Source: DASYGT01 sp035999365 (lineage in GTDB: Bacteria; Actinomycetota; Actinomycetes; Mycobacteriales; Jatrophihabitantaceae). From it: a stretch of DNA of 64,000 nt. The position numbers and the translations under genes were made by a program. Of the stretch, positions 16,370 to 25,225 are shown piece by piece. The DNA is taken from contig DASYGT010000047.1 of NCBI GenBank assembly GCA_035999365.1, positions 53,813-117,812 on the forward strand, written 5' to 3'. The notes under the pieces are model-generated. The model was not told where the DNA came from. It did not search any database and saw only the letters and a list, made by a program, of their open reading frames with translations. Positions within the stretch are counted from its first letter, which is position 1, and each line of letters opens with the position of its first letter.

Positions 16370-17332
16370 TCAGCGGGTGCTGCCACCCGGCTTGAGCCGT
16401 CCGACCGGCGGAGGCGGAGCAGCCAGGGGGTGACCGGCTCCCGGTACCACTCCGAACCGATCGCCGGTCGTCCACTGGTCTCGCGCAGCGAGGATCTCCT
16501 CGTTGCTGCGGCCGACGAAGTTCCACCACATGACGATCTGCTCGGCAAACGGCTCGCCGCCGAGGAGCAGCAGTCGCGCGCCGGGTTCGGACCGAACCCG
16601 TAGGTCGCGTCGTCCGCAGCCGAGGTACAGCATCGAACCGGGCGTCAACGGCACACCGTCGGCCTCCGCCCACCCGGACATGACCAGTGCCGCATGCTCG
16701 AAGTCTGGCTCGAGCGGCAGCAGGGCATCGGCACCGGCGTCGAGCTCCAGGTCGGCGCCGACAAGGGGTGAGTACGTCCGGCCCGGCGATACCGCGCCCG
16801 CCAGCGCGCCGGCGATCACCGTTGTGCGCATCCCGCGGTCGATCAGTTGCGGCAGCGACTCGACGTGTTGCCAGTCGGCGGCCCGGTTGCGGGCTGCCTC
16901 GGGCAGGGCAACCCACAGCTGAACGCCGTGCAGCAGTGCCGGATGAGGCACGGGGGACTGCTCGGCGTGGGTGATGCCATGTCCCGAGGTCATGAGACCC
17001 AGCTCGCCCGGCTGGATGAGCTGGTCGCTGCCGAGGCTGTCCCGATGGTGCACCTGCCCTGAGAGCAGCCAGCTGACCGTCTGCAGCCCCATGTGCGGGT
17101 GCGGCGGCACCTGCATGCCCAGGCCTGCTGCGATGTCGTCAGGCCCGTAGTGGTCGACGAAGCACCACGCGCCCACCAGCCGCCGGCCGAGATTCGGCAG
17201 CAATCGGCGAACTCGGGTGCTCTCACCGAGCAGGACGTCCTTGCCTTCGTAGAGTTGGTGCACGGGCTCAGCCGTGATTGCGGTAAGCCCGCCGCAGTGC
17301 GTGAGTCGCGGCGTTCGATCCAAATTGCTCAC
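16370..17332 (-). CDS. Pirin family protein
   Basis: 320-aa bicupin. The N-terminal cupin carries the metal-binding motif PPHPHMGLQTVSWLLSG, HRDSLG and SGHGITHAEQS, giving the three His plus Glu expected in pirins. The C-terminal cupin (about 180-280) lacks metal ligands, as usual. Some bacterial pirins have quercetinase activity; the role here is unknown. GTG start at 17332; 48-bp divergent region with the GNAT gene. It converges with the ThDP enzyme gene (6-nt gap). Confidence 0.9.
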   Translation of the reverse strand: MSNLDRTPRLTHCGGLTAITAEPVHQLYEGKDVLLGESTRVRRLLPNLGRRLVGAWCFVDHYGPDDIAAGLGMQVPPHPHMGLQTVSWLLSGQVHHRDSLGSDQLIQPGELGLMTSGHGITHAEQSPVPHPALLHGVQLWVALPEAARNRAADWQHVESLPQLIDRGMRTTVIAGALAGAVSPGRTYSPLVGADLELDAGADALLPLEPDFEHAALVMSGWAEADGVPLTPGSMLYLGCGRRDLRVRSEPGARLLLLGGEPFAEQIVMWWNFVGRSNEEILAARDQWTTGDRFGVVPGAGHPLAAPPPPVGRLKPGGSTR

Positions 17333-17380
17333 ACAACCACCCTACGACGGCGGCAGGGACGCGAACCGAGGAGACGTGAG

Positions 17381-17665
17381 ATGACCACGAGCGTTGTCGA
17401 GAACGCCGATGAGGGCCGTTACGAGATCGTCGTCGACGGCGAGGTTGCCGGCTTCACCCGCGTCGATATCGACGGTGACGTCGCGACATTCCCGCACACC
17501 GAGATCGCATCGGAGTTCGAGGGGCACGGCCTGGCGAGCGAGCTGATCCGCGGGGCGCTCGACGACGTGCGGAGCAAGGGCCTACGCGTGGTGGCCCTCT
17601 GCCCGTTCGTGCGGGCCTTCATCGACAAGAACCCGGAGTACCAGGATCTGCTCGCCGAGAACTGA
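17381..17665 (+). CDS. Small GNAT-family N-acetyltransferase (YjdJ-like)
   Basis: 94-aa minimal GNAT with N-terminal strands RYEIVVDGEVAGFTRV and the acyl-CoA loop region FEGHGLASELIRGALDDVR, ending with CPFVRAFIDKNPEYQDLL, which is typical of the short YjdJ/Gcn5-related proteins. The acceptor substrate is unknown. ATG preceded by GAGGAG at 7-nt spacing. Single gene, converging with the acyl-CoA dehydrogenase operon (22-nt gap). Confidence 0.88.
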   Translation: MTTSVVENADEGRYEIVVDGEVAGFTRVDIDGDVATFPHTEIASEFEGHGLASELIRGALDDVRSKGLRVVALCPFVRAFIDKNPEYQDLLAEN

Positions 17666-17687
17666 TCGCGAGTTCCCGGCACCCGAT

Positions 17688-18899
17688 CTACTTGAGCTCG
17701 GTTGAGCTCTTGTTCAGCAGCCGTCGCGCCACGATCAGCTGCTGGATCTGCTGCGTGCCTTCGAAGATGTCGAGGATCTTCGAGTCGCGCGCCCACTTCT
17801 CCAGCAGCGAGCCCTCGCCGTAGCCGAAGCTGCCGGCCAGCTCGACGCACTTCAGCGTGATCTCGACGCCGACCCGTCCCGCCTTGGCCTTGGCCATGGA
17901 TGCCTGCAGGGAGTTCGGCTTGTTGTTGTCGGCCATCCAGGTGGCCTCCATGGTCAGCAGGTAGGCCGCCTCCCAGTCCGCCTCCATCTGCAGGAACGCG
18001 GCGGCGGCTGCGTGCTGGGTGTACGCCGGTCGGTCGTAGTCGATCTCGACGCCGGCCGTACTGAGCAGTTCGCGCATCTCGTCCAGCGCAGCACGCGCAC
18101 ACCCGACCGCCATCCCGGCAACGAGCGGGCGCGTGTTGTCGAACGTCTGCATGACACCGGCGAAGCCCTGCTCAGCCTCGACCTCGGGGTCGCCGAGCAG
18201 GTTCTCCTTGGGCACGCGGCAGTCGGTGAAGCGGATCGTTGCGGTGTCCGAGGCACGGATGCCGAGCTTGTGCTCGAGACGTTCGACAACCATGCCCGGC
18301 GTGCCCTTCTCGACCACGAAGGACTTGATGGCGGCGCGTCCCTTGCTCTTGTCCAGCGAGGCCCACACGACCACCGCATCACTGCGGCCGCCGGCAGTCA
18401 CGAAGATCTTCTCGCCGTTGATCACGTAGTGGTCGCCGTCGAGCACGGCCGTTGCCTGGACGGCGGCGCTGTCGGAGCCGAAGCTCGGCTCCGTGATCGC
18501 CATCGACGCCCATACCTTGTCGAATCGTTCGTGCTGCTCGTCGTTGGCCACCGACGCGATCGCGGCGTTGCCCAGGCCCTGACGTGGCATCGACAACACC
18601 ATCGCCACATCACCCCAGCACGCCTCCATGATCGACAGCGTGCTCGACATGTTGGTGCCGTTGCGGTTGCCCCGATCGTCGTCGCCGGATTCGCGCCGGA
18701 CGCCGCGTGCGCCGGTGTTGCTCTCGCCTGAGGCGTTCATGCCGTCGATGAGTGCCGCGAGCATGTCGAGTTCCTTCGGGTACTCGTGCTCGGCCCGGTC
18801 GTACTTCCGCGAGATCGGACGGAAGATCTCGGTCGAGACCTGGTGCGCCTGATTGACGACCATCCCGAACTTCTTGGGCATCTCCAAGTTGATAGCCAC
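17688..18899 (-). CDS. fadE23: Acyl-CoA dehydrogenase, FadE23-like
   Basis: 403-aa FAD-dependent acyl-CoA dehydrogenase for the first step of beta-oxidation. Visible are MSSTLSIMEACWGDVAM, FAD-binding ITEPSFGSDSAA, the FVTAGGRSD segment, and near the end RDSKILDIFEGTQQIQQL, which has the catalytic-type Glu in EGT. The pattern is very close to mycobacterial FadE23 (Rv3140). GTG at 18899 overlaps the stop of the FadE24-like gene by one base. The two genes probably make a heteromeric enzyme in which this subunit supplies the catalytic base (inference from mycobacterial heteromeric ACADs). Confidence 0.9.
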   Translation of the reverse strand: MAINLEMPKKFGMVVNQAHQVSTEIFRPISRKYDRAEHEYPKELDMLAALIDGMNASGESNTGARGVRRESGDDDRGNRNGTNMSSTLSIMEACWGDVAMVLSMPRQGLGNAAIASVANDEQHERFDKVWASMAITEPSFGSDSAAVQATAVLDGDHYVINGEKIFVTAGGRSDAVVVWASLDKSKGRAAIKSFVVEKGTPGMVVERLEHKLGIRASDTATIRFTDCRVPKENLLGDPEVEAEQGFAGVMQTFDNTRPLVAGMAVGCARAALDEMRELLSTAGVEIDYDRPAYTQHAAAAAFLQMEADWEAAYLLTMEATWMADNNKPNSLQASMAKAKAGRVGVEITLKCVELAGSFGYGEGSLLEKWARDSKILDIFEGTQQIQQLIVARRLLNKSSTELK

Positions 18900-20224
18900 T
18901 AGACGAGCACCACGCCTTCCATCACGCCCACGGCCCGCAGGTCGCGGTACCACCGCTCCACCGGATGTTCCTTCACATAACCGTGCCCGCCGAGCAGCTG
19001 CACTCCGTCGCTGCCGATCTTCATGCCGTACTCGGCGGTGAGGCGTCGAGCGAGCGCCGACTCGCGGGCGAACGACTTGCCTTGTTCTGCGCGTGCCGCT
19101 GCACGCAGGGTCACCAGGCGAGCGCCTTCGAGTTCGATGCCGATGTTGGCCACCAAGAATGCCACCGCCTGCCGATGACTGATCGGCTCACCGAAGGCCT
19201 GCCGCTCGTTCACGTAGGGGATCACGTAGTCGAGCACCGCCTGCGACGTGCCGAGGGCGAGCGCGCACCAGCCCAGCCTGGCCAGCCGGATGCAATCGGC
19301 GTAGCTGTCCGGATTCTCGCCTCCGAGGCGTCCGCGATCAGGGACGTGCACGCCCGCGAGTTGCAGCCTCGCCATCGACGCGGCTCGCAGACCCATCGCG
19401 GGCTCCGCCTCGACGGTGATCCCGTCCGTGCCGGATTCGACGATGAACAGGGCCGGTGCGCCGTCGAGCTCGGCGGCGACGACGAACAGTTCGGCCTTGT
19501 CGGCTCGCGGGACGAGCGACTTGACTCCGTCAAGAACGAAACCACCCGCGGTTCGGCGGGCGGTCGTGCGCAACGCGAACGGATCGAACAGGGGATGCGG
19601 CTCGACGACGGCAAGTGCAGCCGCCGGCACGTCGTCGCCGACGAACGCCGGAAGGTAGGTCGCCTGCTGCTGCTCGTCTCCCCACAGCACAAGGGCGTTG
19701 CTCACTCCGGCGGGTGCGAGGCAGGCAACGGCAAGACCCATGTCGCCGTGTGCCAGCGCCTCAGCAACGAGGACGCCTGTGGTGGCCGATCGTTCGGTGC
19801 CCATGCCGCCTAGCGACTCAGGGACGCCGACAAGGGTCACGCCCAGCTCGGAGTTGGAGCGCTTGAGCAGCGCCTCGGGCGCCGCACACTCGGTTTCCGC
19901 CGCGGTCGCGTTCGGGCGAAGCTGCTCCGCGGCGAATTCGCGCGTCGCCTCCACGATCATCTTCTGTTCGTCGCTGGGCGTGAGGTCGAACAGGTCCCGG
20001 GACGACGACGCGGGGCGCTCGGGCTTGTTTCGAGCCTGCGCCGCGCTGAACGCACGATTGGCGGCCCCCACAGTCTTGAAACCGGTACGGCTCGCTTCGT
20101 AGATCGTCTTCTCGAGTGGCTTGCGCAGCCGGAGGCGATCTATTGCCCGTGCGCTGGCGATCTTGTTCAGCGCGGCAAGGCCGACGCCCATGGCGTCGCG
20201 TCCACGAGTGGGGCGCCCTGACAT
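18899..20224 (-). CDS. fadE24: Acyl-CoA dehydrogenase, FadE24-like
   Basis: 441-aa partner of the downstream FadE23-like protein. An N-terminal leader of about 75 residues (RLRLRKPLEKTIYEASRTGFKT cut here at 20: RLRLRKPLEKTIYEASRTGF) is followed by the ACAD fold with ESLGGMG, VNERQAFGEPISHRQAVAFL and LLGGHGYVKEHPVERWYRD. It ends GVMEGVVLV: the EGTxxIQ tail carrying the catalytic region in normal ACADs is missing, matching a non-catalytic subunit. AGGAGA precedes ATG 20224. A near-palindrome TTACCCGCGAGTAG at 20271-20284 lies in its promoter region. Confidence 0.88.
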   Translation of the reverse strand: MSGRPTRGRDAMGVGLAALNKIASARAIDRLRLRKPLEKTIYEASRTGFKTVGAANRAFSAAQARNKPERPASSSRDLFDLTPSDEQKMIVEATREFAAEQLRPNATAAETECAAPEALLKRSNSELGVTLVGVPESLGGMGTERSATTGVLVAEALAHGDMGLAVACLAPAGVSNALVLWGDEQQQATYLPAFVGDDVPAAALAVVEPHPLFDPFALRTTARRTAGGFVLDGVKSLVPRADKAELFVVAAELDGAPALFIVESGTDGITVEAEPAMGLRAASMARLQLAGVHVPDRGRLGGENPDSYADCIRLARLGWCALALGTSQAVLDYVIPYVNERQAFGEPISHRQAVAFLVANIGIELEGARLVTLRAAARAEQGKSFARESALARRLTAEYGMKIGSDGVQLLGGHGYVKEHPVERWYRDLRAVGVMEGVVLV

Positions 20225-20414
20225 TGCGTCTCCTGTTCCAGTGCCGGTGACACGGTGTTCTAGCTATAAGTTACCCGCGAGTAGCTGAAAGGCAATCAGA
20301 CGTGACGCAGGCTGCATCGGGCCTGGAACCGCGGCCCGCTCCGTATCGTTGTCAGGACAGCCCGGTTGCGCCAGAAATCGGCGACCGGACGTAGAACGTA
20401 GGAGGCAGGACCGA

Positions 20415-21203
20415 ATGGCACAGAACCCGGTCATCAACAAGTTCGGGCAGGCGAGCGGCGCCAACCACGGCGTGGCGACCCCGTCGGCCGTCAACCTGAA
20501 CAAGATGTACCAGCAGCCCGCCTACACCGGGCCGCGCACAGCTCGATACATGACGCTCGACGACGTCGTAGTGCGGACGGCCGCCATGCTCGGCGTGCTG
20601 CTCATCGCCGGTGCCGTGAGCTGGGAACTCGTCAGCAGCCGCTCCGCCACCCCACTGCTCGTGATCGGTGCGATGGGCGGTCTGGCCGTGGGTCTGTACA
20701 TGTCCTTCACGATGCGCGCCAACGCCGTTACTGCGCTCGTCTATGCGGCGCTCGAAGGCACCGCCCTCGGTGCCATCAGCCGCATCTTCAACGACCAGTA
20801 CTCCGGCATCGTCGTCCAGGCCGTCACCGGAACCGTGATGGTCGCCGGCGGCATGCTCTTCGTCTACAAGATCGGCGCGATCCGGGTCACGCCCAAGTTC
20901 ACCCGCGTCGTGGTCGGAGCCACGATCGGCGTCTTCGGCCTGATGATCGTCAATCTTGTCGCGTACCTGTTCCACCCGGGCGGCCTCGGACTTCGCAACG
21001 GGGGGGCACTCGCGATCGTCTTCAGCCTGGTCTGCATCGTGATCGCGTCGATGAACCTCGTCATGGACTTCGACATGATCGAGCGCGGTATCCGCCAGGG
21101 TGCCGACCAGAAGTTCGCCTGGTTCGCGGCGTTCGGCCTGACTGTCACGTTGGTCTGGCTGTACCTCGAGATCCTGCGCCTGCTCAGCTACCTGCGCGAG
21201 TAG
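20415..21203 (+). CDS. Bax inhibitor-1/YccA family membrane protein
   Basis: 262-aa integral membrane protein with a soluble N-terminus of about 55 residues (MYQQPAYTGP) and seven hydrophobic helices from about residue 60 to 258. This is the actinobacterial BI-1/YccA (COG4760) layout; relatives act as pH-sensitive calcium leak channels or FtsH modulators, but the role here is unknown. GGAGGCAGGA precedes ATG 20415. A strong hairpin terminator follows at 21229-21270. Divergent from the fadE pair. Confidence 0.9.
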   Translation: MAQNPVINKFGQASGANHGVATPSAVNLNKMYQQPAYTGPRTARYMTLDDVVVRTAAMLGVLLIAGAVSWELVSSRSATPLLVIGAMGGLAVGLYMSFTMRANAVTALVYAALEGTALGAISRIFNDQYSGIVVQAVTGTVMVAGGMLFVYKIGAIRVTPKFTRVVVGATIGVFGLMIVNLVAYLFHPGGLGLRNGGALAIVFSLVCIVIASMNLVMDFDMIERGIRQGADQKFAWFAAFGLTVTLVWLYLEILRLLSYLRE

Positions 21204-21228
21204 CCAGGCTCTCACTGACGTGAAACAC

Positions 21229-21270
21229 CGAGGGCGGCCCCAAATTCTTCGAGAATAGGGGCCGCCCTCG
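21229..21270. terminator. Bidirectional hairpin terminator
   Basis: CGAGGGCGGCCCC (21229-21241) pairs perfectly over 13 bp with GGGGCCGCCCTCG (21258-21270), and an inner ATTCT/AGAAT stem caps it with a TCG loop. It lies between the convergent BI-1 and thiolase genes. There is no T-tract, as is frequent in actinobacterial terminators. Confidence 0.75.
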
Positions 21271-21374
21271 GCCATTCGCGCTACCGGCCATTCCCCCACG
21301 GATTTCCGGTGGCACTCACTACCTACAACGATCACACAGAGATGCGGTTACGGGTCGCTGCCGACCGCATGAAT

Positions 21375-21456
21375 CTCCTACGAGAGTCGCTCGATTCCTA
21401 TTCTCGCTCCTACGAGAGTCGCTCGTTCCTATTCTCGCTCCTACGAGAGTCGCTCG
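21375..21456. repeat. Three tandem copies of the thiolase gene 3' end
   Basis: The 19-nt unit CTCCTACGAGAGTCGCTCG occurs at 21375-21393, 21407-21425 and 21438-21456, separated by nearly identical TTCCTATTCTCG spacers, giving periods of 32 and 31 bp. The copy at 21438 encodes the last codons (ERLS) and stop of the thiolase on the minus strand; the other two lie in its 3' flank. Each copy repeats the stop codon, so the protein is unaffected. Confidence 0.9.
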
Positions 21457-22661
21457 ATGATCATGGCCATCCCCTGGCCACCACCCACGCACATCGTCTC
21501 CAGGCCGAACTGCTTGTCATGCGACTGCAGCGAGTTCACCAACGTCGTCGTGATGCGCGCGCCCGTCATGCCGAACGGGTGCCCGACCGCGATCGCGCCG
21601 CCGTTCACGTTCAGCCGATCCATGTCCACGCCGAGATCGCGCTGTGAGGGCAGTACCTGCGCTGCGAAGGCCTCATTGATCTCGACCAGGTCGATGTCTC
21701 CGATCGACATGCCCGCGTTCGCCAGCGCGCGCCGCGACGCCTCGACAGGCCCGAGGCCCATGATCTCCGGCGACAACCCCGAAACGCCGGTCGCCACGAT
21801 CCGCGCCAGCGGCGTGAGACCGAGCTGCTTGGCCTTCTCATCGCTCATGATCACCACGGCGGCCGCCCCGTCGTTCAGTGGGCAGCAATTGCCGGCAGTA
21901 ACCCGCCCGTCCGGACGGAACACAGGCTTCAGGCCCGACACCGCGTCGTAGGTCACGCCGGCGCGGGGACCGTCGTCGGTCGAGACCGTACTTCCGTCCG
22001 GCAAGGTCACCGGCGTGATCTCGCGTGCCCAGAAGCCGTTGTTGATCGCCTGTTCCGCGAGGTTTTGTGAGCGCACGCCGAAGTGGTCCATGTCCTCGCG
22101 GCTGACGTCCTTGAGCAGCGCCAGGTTTTCGGCGGTCTGCCCCATCGCGATGTAGACGTCGGGAACGAGGCCGTCCTCACGCGGGTCATGCCATTCGCCC
22201 GCGCCGCTCTCGGCGACCTTCGCGGTGCGCGCCTCGGCCTCGGTGTACGCGGCGTTGTGCGTGTCGGGCCAGCCGTCGGAGCTGCCCTTGGCAAAACGCG
22301 ACACCGTTTCGACGCCGGCCGAGATGAAGACGTCCCCTTCGCCTGCCTTGATCGCGTGGAACGCCATCCGTGAGGTCTGCAGCGATGACGAGCAGTAGCG
22401 GTTCACCGTGGTGCCCGGCATGAAGTCGTAACCGAGTGCGACGGCCACAACCCGCCCGATGTTGAAGCCCGACTCACCGCCGGGCTGACCGCACCCCATC
22501 ATCAGGTCGTCGATGTCGTGCGGGTCGAGAGCCGGGACTTTGTCCAGTGCGGCTCGCACGATCTGCGTAGCGAGGTCGTCGGGACGGATCGTCGCGAGCG
22601 AACCCTTCACCGCTCGGCCGATCGGAGATCGCGCGGTGGAGACGATGACGGCTTCGGACAT
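21441..22661 (-). CDS. fadA: Acetyl-CoA C-acyltransferase (thiolase)
   Basis: 406-aa thiolase that cleaves 3-ketoacyl-CoA to acetyl-CoA plus shortened acyl-CoA (or the reverse). Nucleophilic Cys is in VNRYCSSSLQTS (about 88), the NEAFAAQVL block near 320, GGAIAVGHPFGMTGAR with the catalytic His, and the C-terminal CVGGGQGMAMI carrying the second Cys. ATG has GAGGAG upstream. The same fadA-SGNH-cbs-metB order occurs at M. tuberculosis Rv1074c-Rv1079, where the homologue is FadA3. Its 3' end is triplicated in tandem. Confidence 0.94.
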   Translation of the reverse strand: MSEAVIVSTARSPIGRAVKGSLATIRPDDLATQIVRAALDKVPALDPHDIDDLMMGCGQPGGESGFNIGRVVAVALGYDFMPGTTVNRYCSSSLQTSRMAFHAIKAGEGDVFISAGVETVSRFAKGSSDGWPDTHNAAYTEAEARTAKVAESGAGEWHDPREDGLVPDVYIAMGQTAENLALLKDVSREDMDHFGVRSQNLAEQAINNGFWAREITPVTLPDGSTVSTDDGPRAGVTYDAVSGLKPVFRPDGRVTAGNCCPLNDGAAAVVIMSDEKAKQLGLTPLARIVATGVSGLSPEIMGLGPVEASRRALANAGMSIGDIDLVEINEAFAAQVLPSQRDLGVDMDRLNVNGGAIAVGHPFGMTGARITTTLVNSLQSHDKQFGLETMCVGGGQGMAMIIERLS

Positions 22662-22724
22662 GCGGGGGCTCCTCAGGTTCGGACGGACGCTGCCTCGGAT
22701 GCTGCCACCTGCCCGCACGGAATG

Positions 22725-23786
22725 TCAGCGACCCGTGGCTTCGGTCACCGCCGGGGCGTCGTTGGGCAGGGCCTTGGCGTCCTCGGGGGAGGCAGTGACC
22801 TCCGTGCGCGGCCGGCGGCGACGCAGCTGCGCCCAGGTGCCGCGGCGGCGGTTCGTGGCGCCCTGTCGCAGCGCCCCGGTGACCTCGGTGCCGGGGTGGG
22901 TCGCGGCTTGTGCAGCGGCCCTCGCCACCTTCTTCGGGCGCCGGGTGAGAAACGCACCGGCCGAGCGGGCGCGTGTCCCCATGCCGAGGGCATCGAGCGC
23001 CGAGGGCAGCAGCGCCTCGGCCGCGGCGGCGTATCCCGCTGCCGAAGGGTGGAACTGGTCGTCGCTGAACAGCTCATGTTGGGTCGCGAAGAGCGGGCCG
23101 AGCAGGTCGCCGAGCGAAACGGCGCGCCCGCCCGCCGCCACCACGGCAACGATTTGAGCCCGCGCCATCCGACGCGACAGGTGCCGGGCGTAGCGCCGTA
23201 AGGGCTGCGCCAGCGCGCGGATCGTGCCGAGGTCGGCGCAGGTTCCCACGACCACTTCGGCGCCCATCTTCCGCAGCTCGCGGACGGCGTCGGCGAGGTA
23301 GGGCACCGCGTCCGCAGGCTTGACCCGATGGGTCACGTCGTTGGTGCCGATCATGATCACCGCGAGGTCGGGGGACACCCTTCCGAGTTCGGCCACCTGG
23401 GCGGGCAGCTGCCTGGATTGGGCGCCGACGACGGCCACATTGGTGATATGGACGGGGCGACGCACGATGCTCGAGATGGCGATGGCGAGCTGAGCGCCAG
23501 GTGTGTCGCGGTCGCGCTGCACGCCGTAGCCGGCGGCACTGGAATCGCCGAGAAGTACCAGCCGCACCGGGGGCCGGTTGAGGCTCACGCCGGCCGCGGC
23601 CCAGGAAGTGTTGTGTGAGACGGGCGGGTCGGTGACGGCCTGCGGGATGCGGCGGCGCGCAAGCTTGGATTCGCCGACGATCACGCCGATGAGTGCGCCT
23701 GCGATCAGTGCCGACGCCGCGCCGAAGCCGCCGCCTCCGTAGGCAGCGGCACGCGCGATTCTGCGCGACCTACTCGCGGGAAACAT
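22725..23786 (-). CDS. SGNH/GDSL hydrolase, membrane-anchored
   Basis: 353-aa esterase-fold protein. N-terminal basic stretch then a hydrophobic segment (about 14-38) acting as signal or anchor. SGNH blocks are in order: LLGDSSAAGYGV (catalytic Ser), VVGAQSR (Gly), IMIGTNDVTH (Asn) and FSDDQFHPSAAGYA (Asp and His). The C-terminal 80 residues are basic and low-complexity. The substrate could be a lipid, a glycan acetyl group or an ester; it is not predictable. Corresponds to Rv1075c by position. Diverges from cbs across 43 bp. Confidence 0.85.
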   Translation of the reverse strand: MFPASRSRRIARAAAYGGGGFGAASALIAGALIGVIVGESKLARRRIPQAVTDPPVSHNTSWAAAGVSLNRPPVRLVLLGDSSAAGYGVQRDRDTPGAQLAIAISSIVRRPVHITNVAVVGAQSRQLPAQVAELGRVSPDLAVIMIGTNDVTHRVKPADAVPYLADAVRELRKMGAEVVVGTCADLGTIRALAQPLRRYARHLSRRMARAQIVAVVAAGGRAVSLGDLLGPLFATQHELFSDDQFHPSAAGYAAAAEALLPSALDALGMGTRARSAGAFLTRRPKKVARAAAQAATHPGTEVTGALRQGATNRRRGTWAQLRRRRPRTEVTASPEDAKALPNDAPAVTEATGR

Positions 23787-23829
23787 GTGCGTGCTCCGAG
23801 GACATCGATCTGAGGCTAACGTGCCGGGC

Positions 23830-25197
23830 ATGCGCTATTCGGATTCGCTCGTCGACCTCATCGGAAACACCCCCCTCGTCCGCCTGAATCGGGTGTCGGA
23901 CGGCCTCGCGGCTACGGTTCTCGCCAAGGTCGAGTACTTCAACCCGGGCGGCTCCGTGAAGGACCGCATCGCCGTCCGAATGATCGACGCCGCCGAGGCG
24001 TCCGGCACGCTACGTCCCGGCGGCACGATCGTGGAACCGACGTCGGGCAACACGGGTGTCGGACTCGCCATCGTGGCTCAGCAGCGCGGCTATCACTGCA
24101 TCTTCGTCTGCCCGGACAAGGTCAGCGGAGACAAGATCAACACTCTGCGGGCCTACGGCGCTGAGGTCGTCGTCTGCCCGACGGCCGTGTCACCGGAGGA
24201 TCCGCGGTCGTACTACTCGGTGTCCGATCGGCTCGCGCGCGAGACGCCGGGCGGCTGGAAGCCCGACCAGTACGCGAACCCCGCCAACCCGCAGTCGCAC
24301 TTCGAGACCACCGGGCCCGAACTCTGGGAGCAGACCGAAGGCCGCATCACGCACTTCGTCGCCGGCGTGGGTACCGGCGGCACGATCAGCGGTGCGGGCC
24401 GGTACCTCAAGCAGATGTCGCACGGCGCGGTGCAGGTGATCGGTGCCGACCCCGAAGGCTCGGTGTACTCCGGAGGGACGGGACGGCCCTACCTCGTCGA
24501 AGGCGTCGGCGAGGATTTCTGGCCCGACACCTATGACCGGACCATCTGCGATGAGATCGTCGCGGTGTCCGACGGTGACTCGTTCGACATGACCCGACGG
24601 CTGGCGCGGGAAGAGGGTTTGCTCGTCGGCGGATCATGCGGCATGGCCACCGTTGCGGCGCTGCGCGTCGCGGCCCGGTTGACTCAGGACGACGTCGTGG
24701 TCGTGCTGCTCCCGGACGGCGGCCGCGGCTACCTGTCGAAGATCTTCTCCGACACGTGGATGTCCGATTACGGGTTCCTCGTCTCGTCGAGCGAGACGAC
24801 GGTGCTGGACGTGCTGCGCGAGAAGTCCGGGCCCACCCCGCCGCTGGTGCATGCCCACCCCAACGAGACGGTGCGCGAAGCCATCGACATCCTGCGCGAG
24901 TACGGGGTCTCGCAGATGCCCGTCGTGCGCGCCGAGCCGCCGGTGACTGCTGGCGAGGTTGTCGGTTCGGTATCGGAGAAGGTGCTGCTGGATGCGTTGT
25001 TCGCCGGTAAGGCGACTCTCGCGGATGCGCTGGAACCGCACATGTCAGCCCCCTTGCCGATCATCGGCTCGGGCGAGCCGGTGAGCCAAGCCGTGGCGGC
25101 GCTCACCGACGCCGCCGCTCTCCTCGTCCACGTCGACGGGAAGCCGGTCGGCGTGCTCACCCGGCAGGACCTGCTGGGTCACCTGGCGCACAGCTGA
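23830..25197 (+). CDS. cbs: Cystathionine beta-synthase
   Basis: PLP enzyme condensing serine and homocysteine to cystathionine (reverse transsulfuration), 455 aa. PLP lysine lies in NPGGSVKDRIAVRMI; the substrate loop is EPTSGNTGVGLAI and the phosphate-binding loop GVGTGGTISGAG. A C-terminal CBS pair (about 335-450) follows, a likely allosteric module. ATG 23830 fits the family N-terminus; GTG 23821 has the better-spaced GAGG and would add three residues. Next to metB, as in mycobacteria. Confidence 0.94.
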   Translation: MRYSDSLVDLIGNTPLVRLNRVSDGLAATVLAKVEYFNPGGSVKDRIAVRMIDAAEASGTLRPGGTIVEPTSGNTGVGLAIVAQQRGYHCIFVCPDKVSGDKINTLRAYGAEVVVCPTAVSPEDPRSYYSVSDRLARETPGGWKPDQYANPANPQSHFETTGPELWEQTEGRITHFVAGVGTGGTISGAGRYLKQMSHGAVQVIGADPEGSVYSGGTGRPYLVEGVGEDFWPDTYDRTICDEIVAVSDGDSFDMTRRLAREEGLLVGGSCGMATVAALRVAARLTQDDVVVVLLPDGGRGYLSKIFSDTWMSDYGFLVSSSETTVLDVLREKSGPTPPLVHAHPNETVREAIDILREYGVSQMPVVRAEPPVTAGEVVGSVSEKVLLDALFAGKATLADALEPHMSAPLPIIGSGEPVSQAVAALTDAAALLVHVDGKPVGVLTRQDLLGHLAHS

Positions 25198-25225
25198 TGC
25201 GGCGAGTCGCAGTAGCTTGGGCATC

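Noticed and set aside
21375..21456. CRISPR-like repeat-spacer array
   Set aside because: Only three units with identical spacers, one within the fadA gene end; a simple tandem duplication explains it.
23787..23829. SAM or other riboswitch before cbs/metB
   Set aside because: The divergent intergenic region is only 43 bp, too short for a riboswitch plus promoter.
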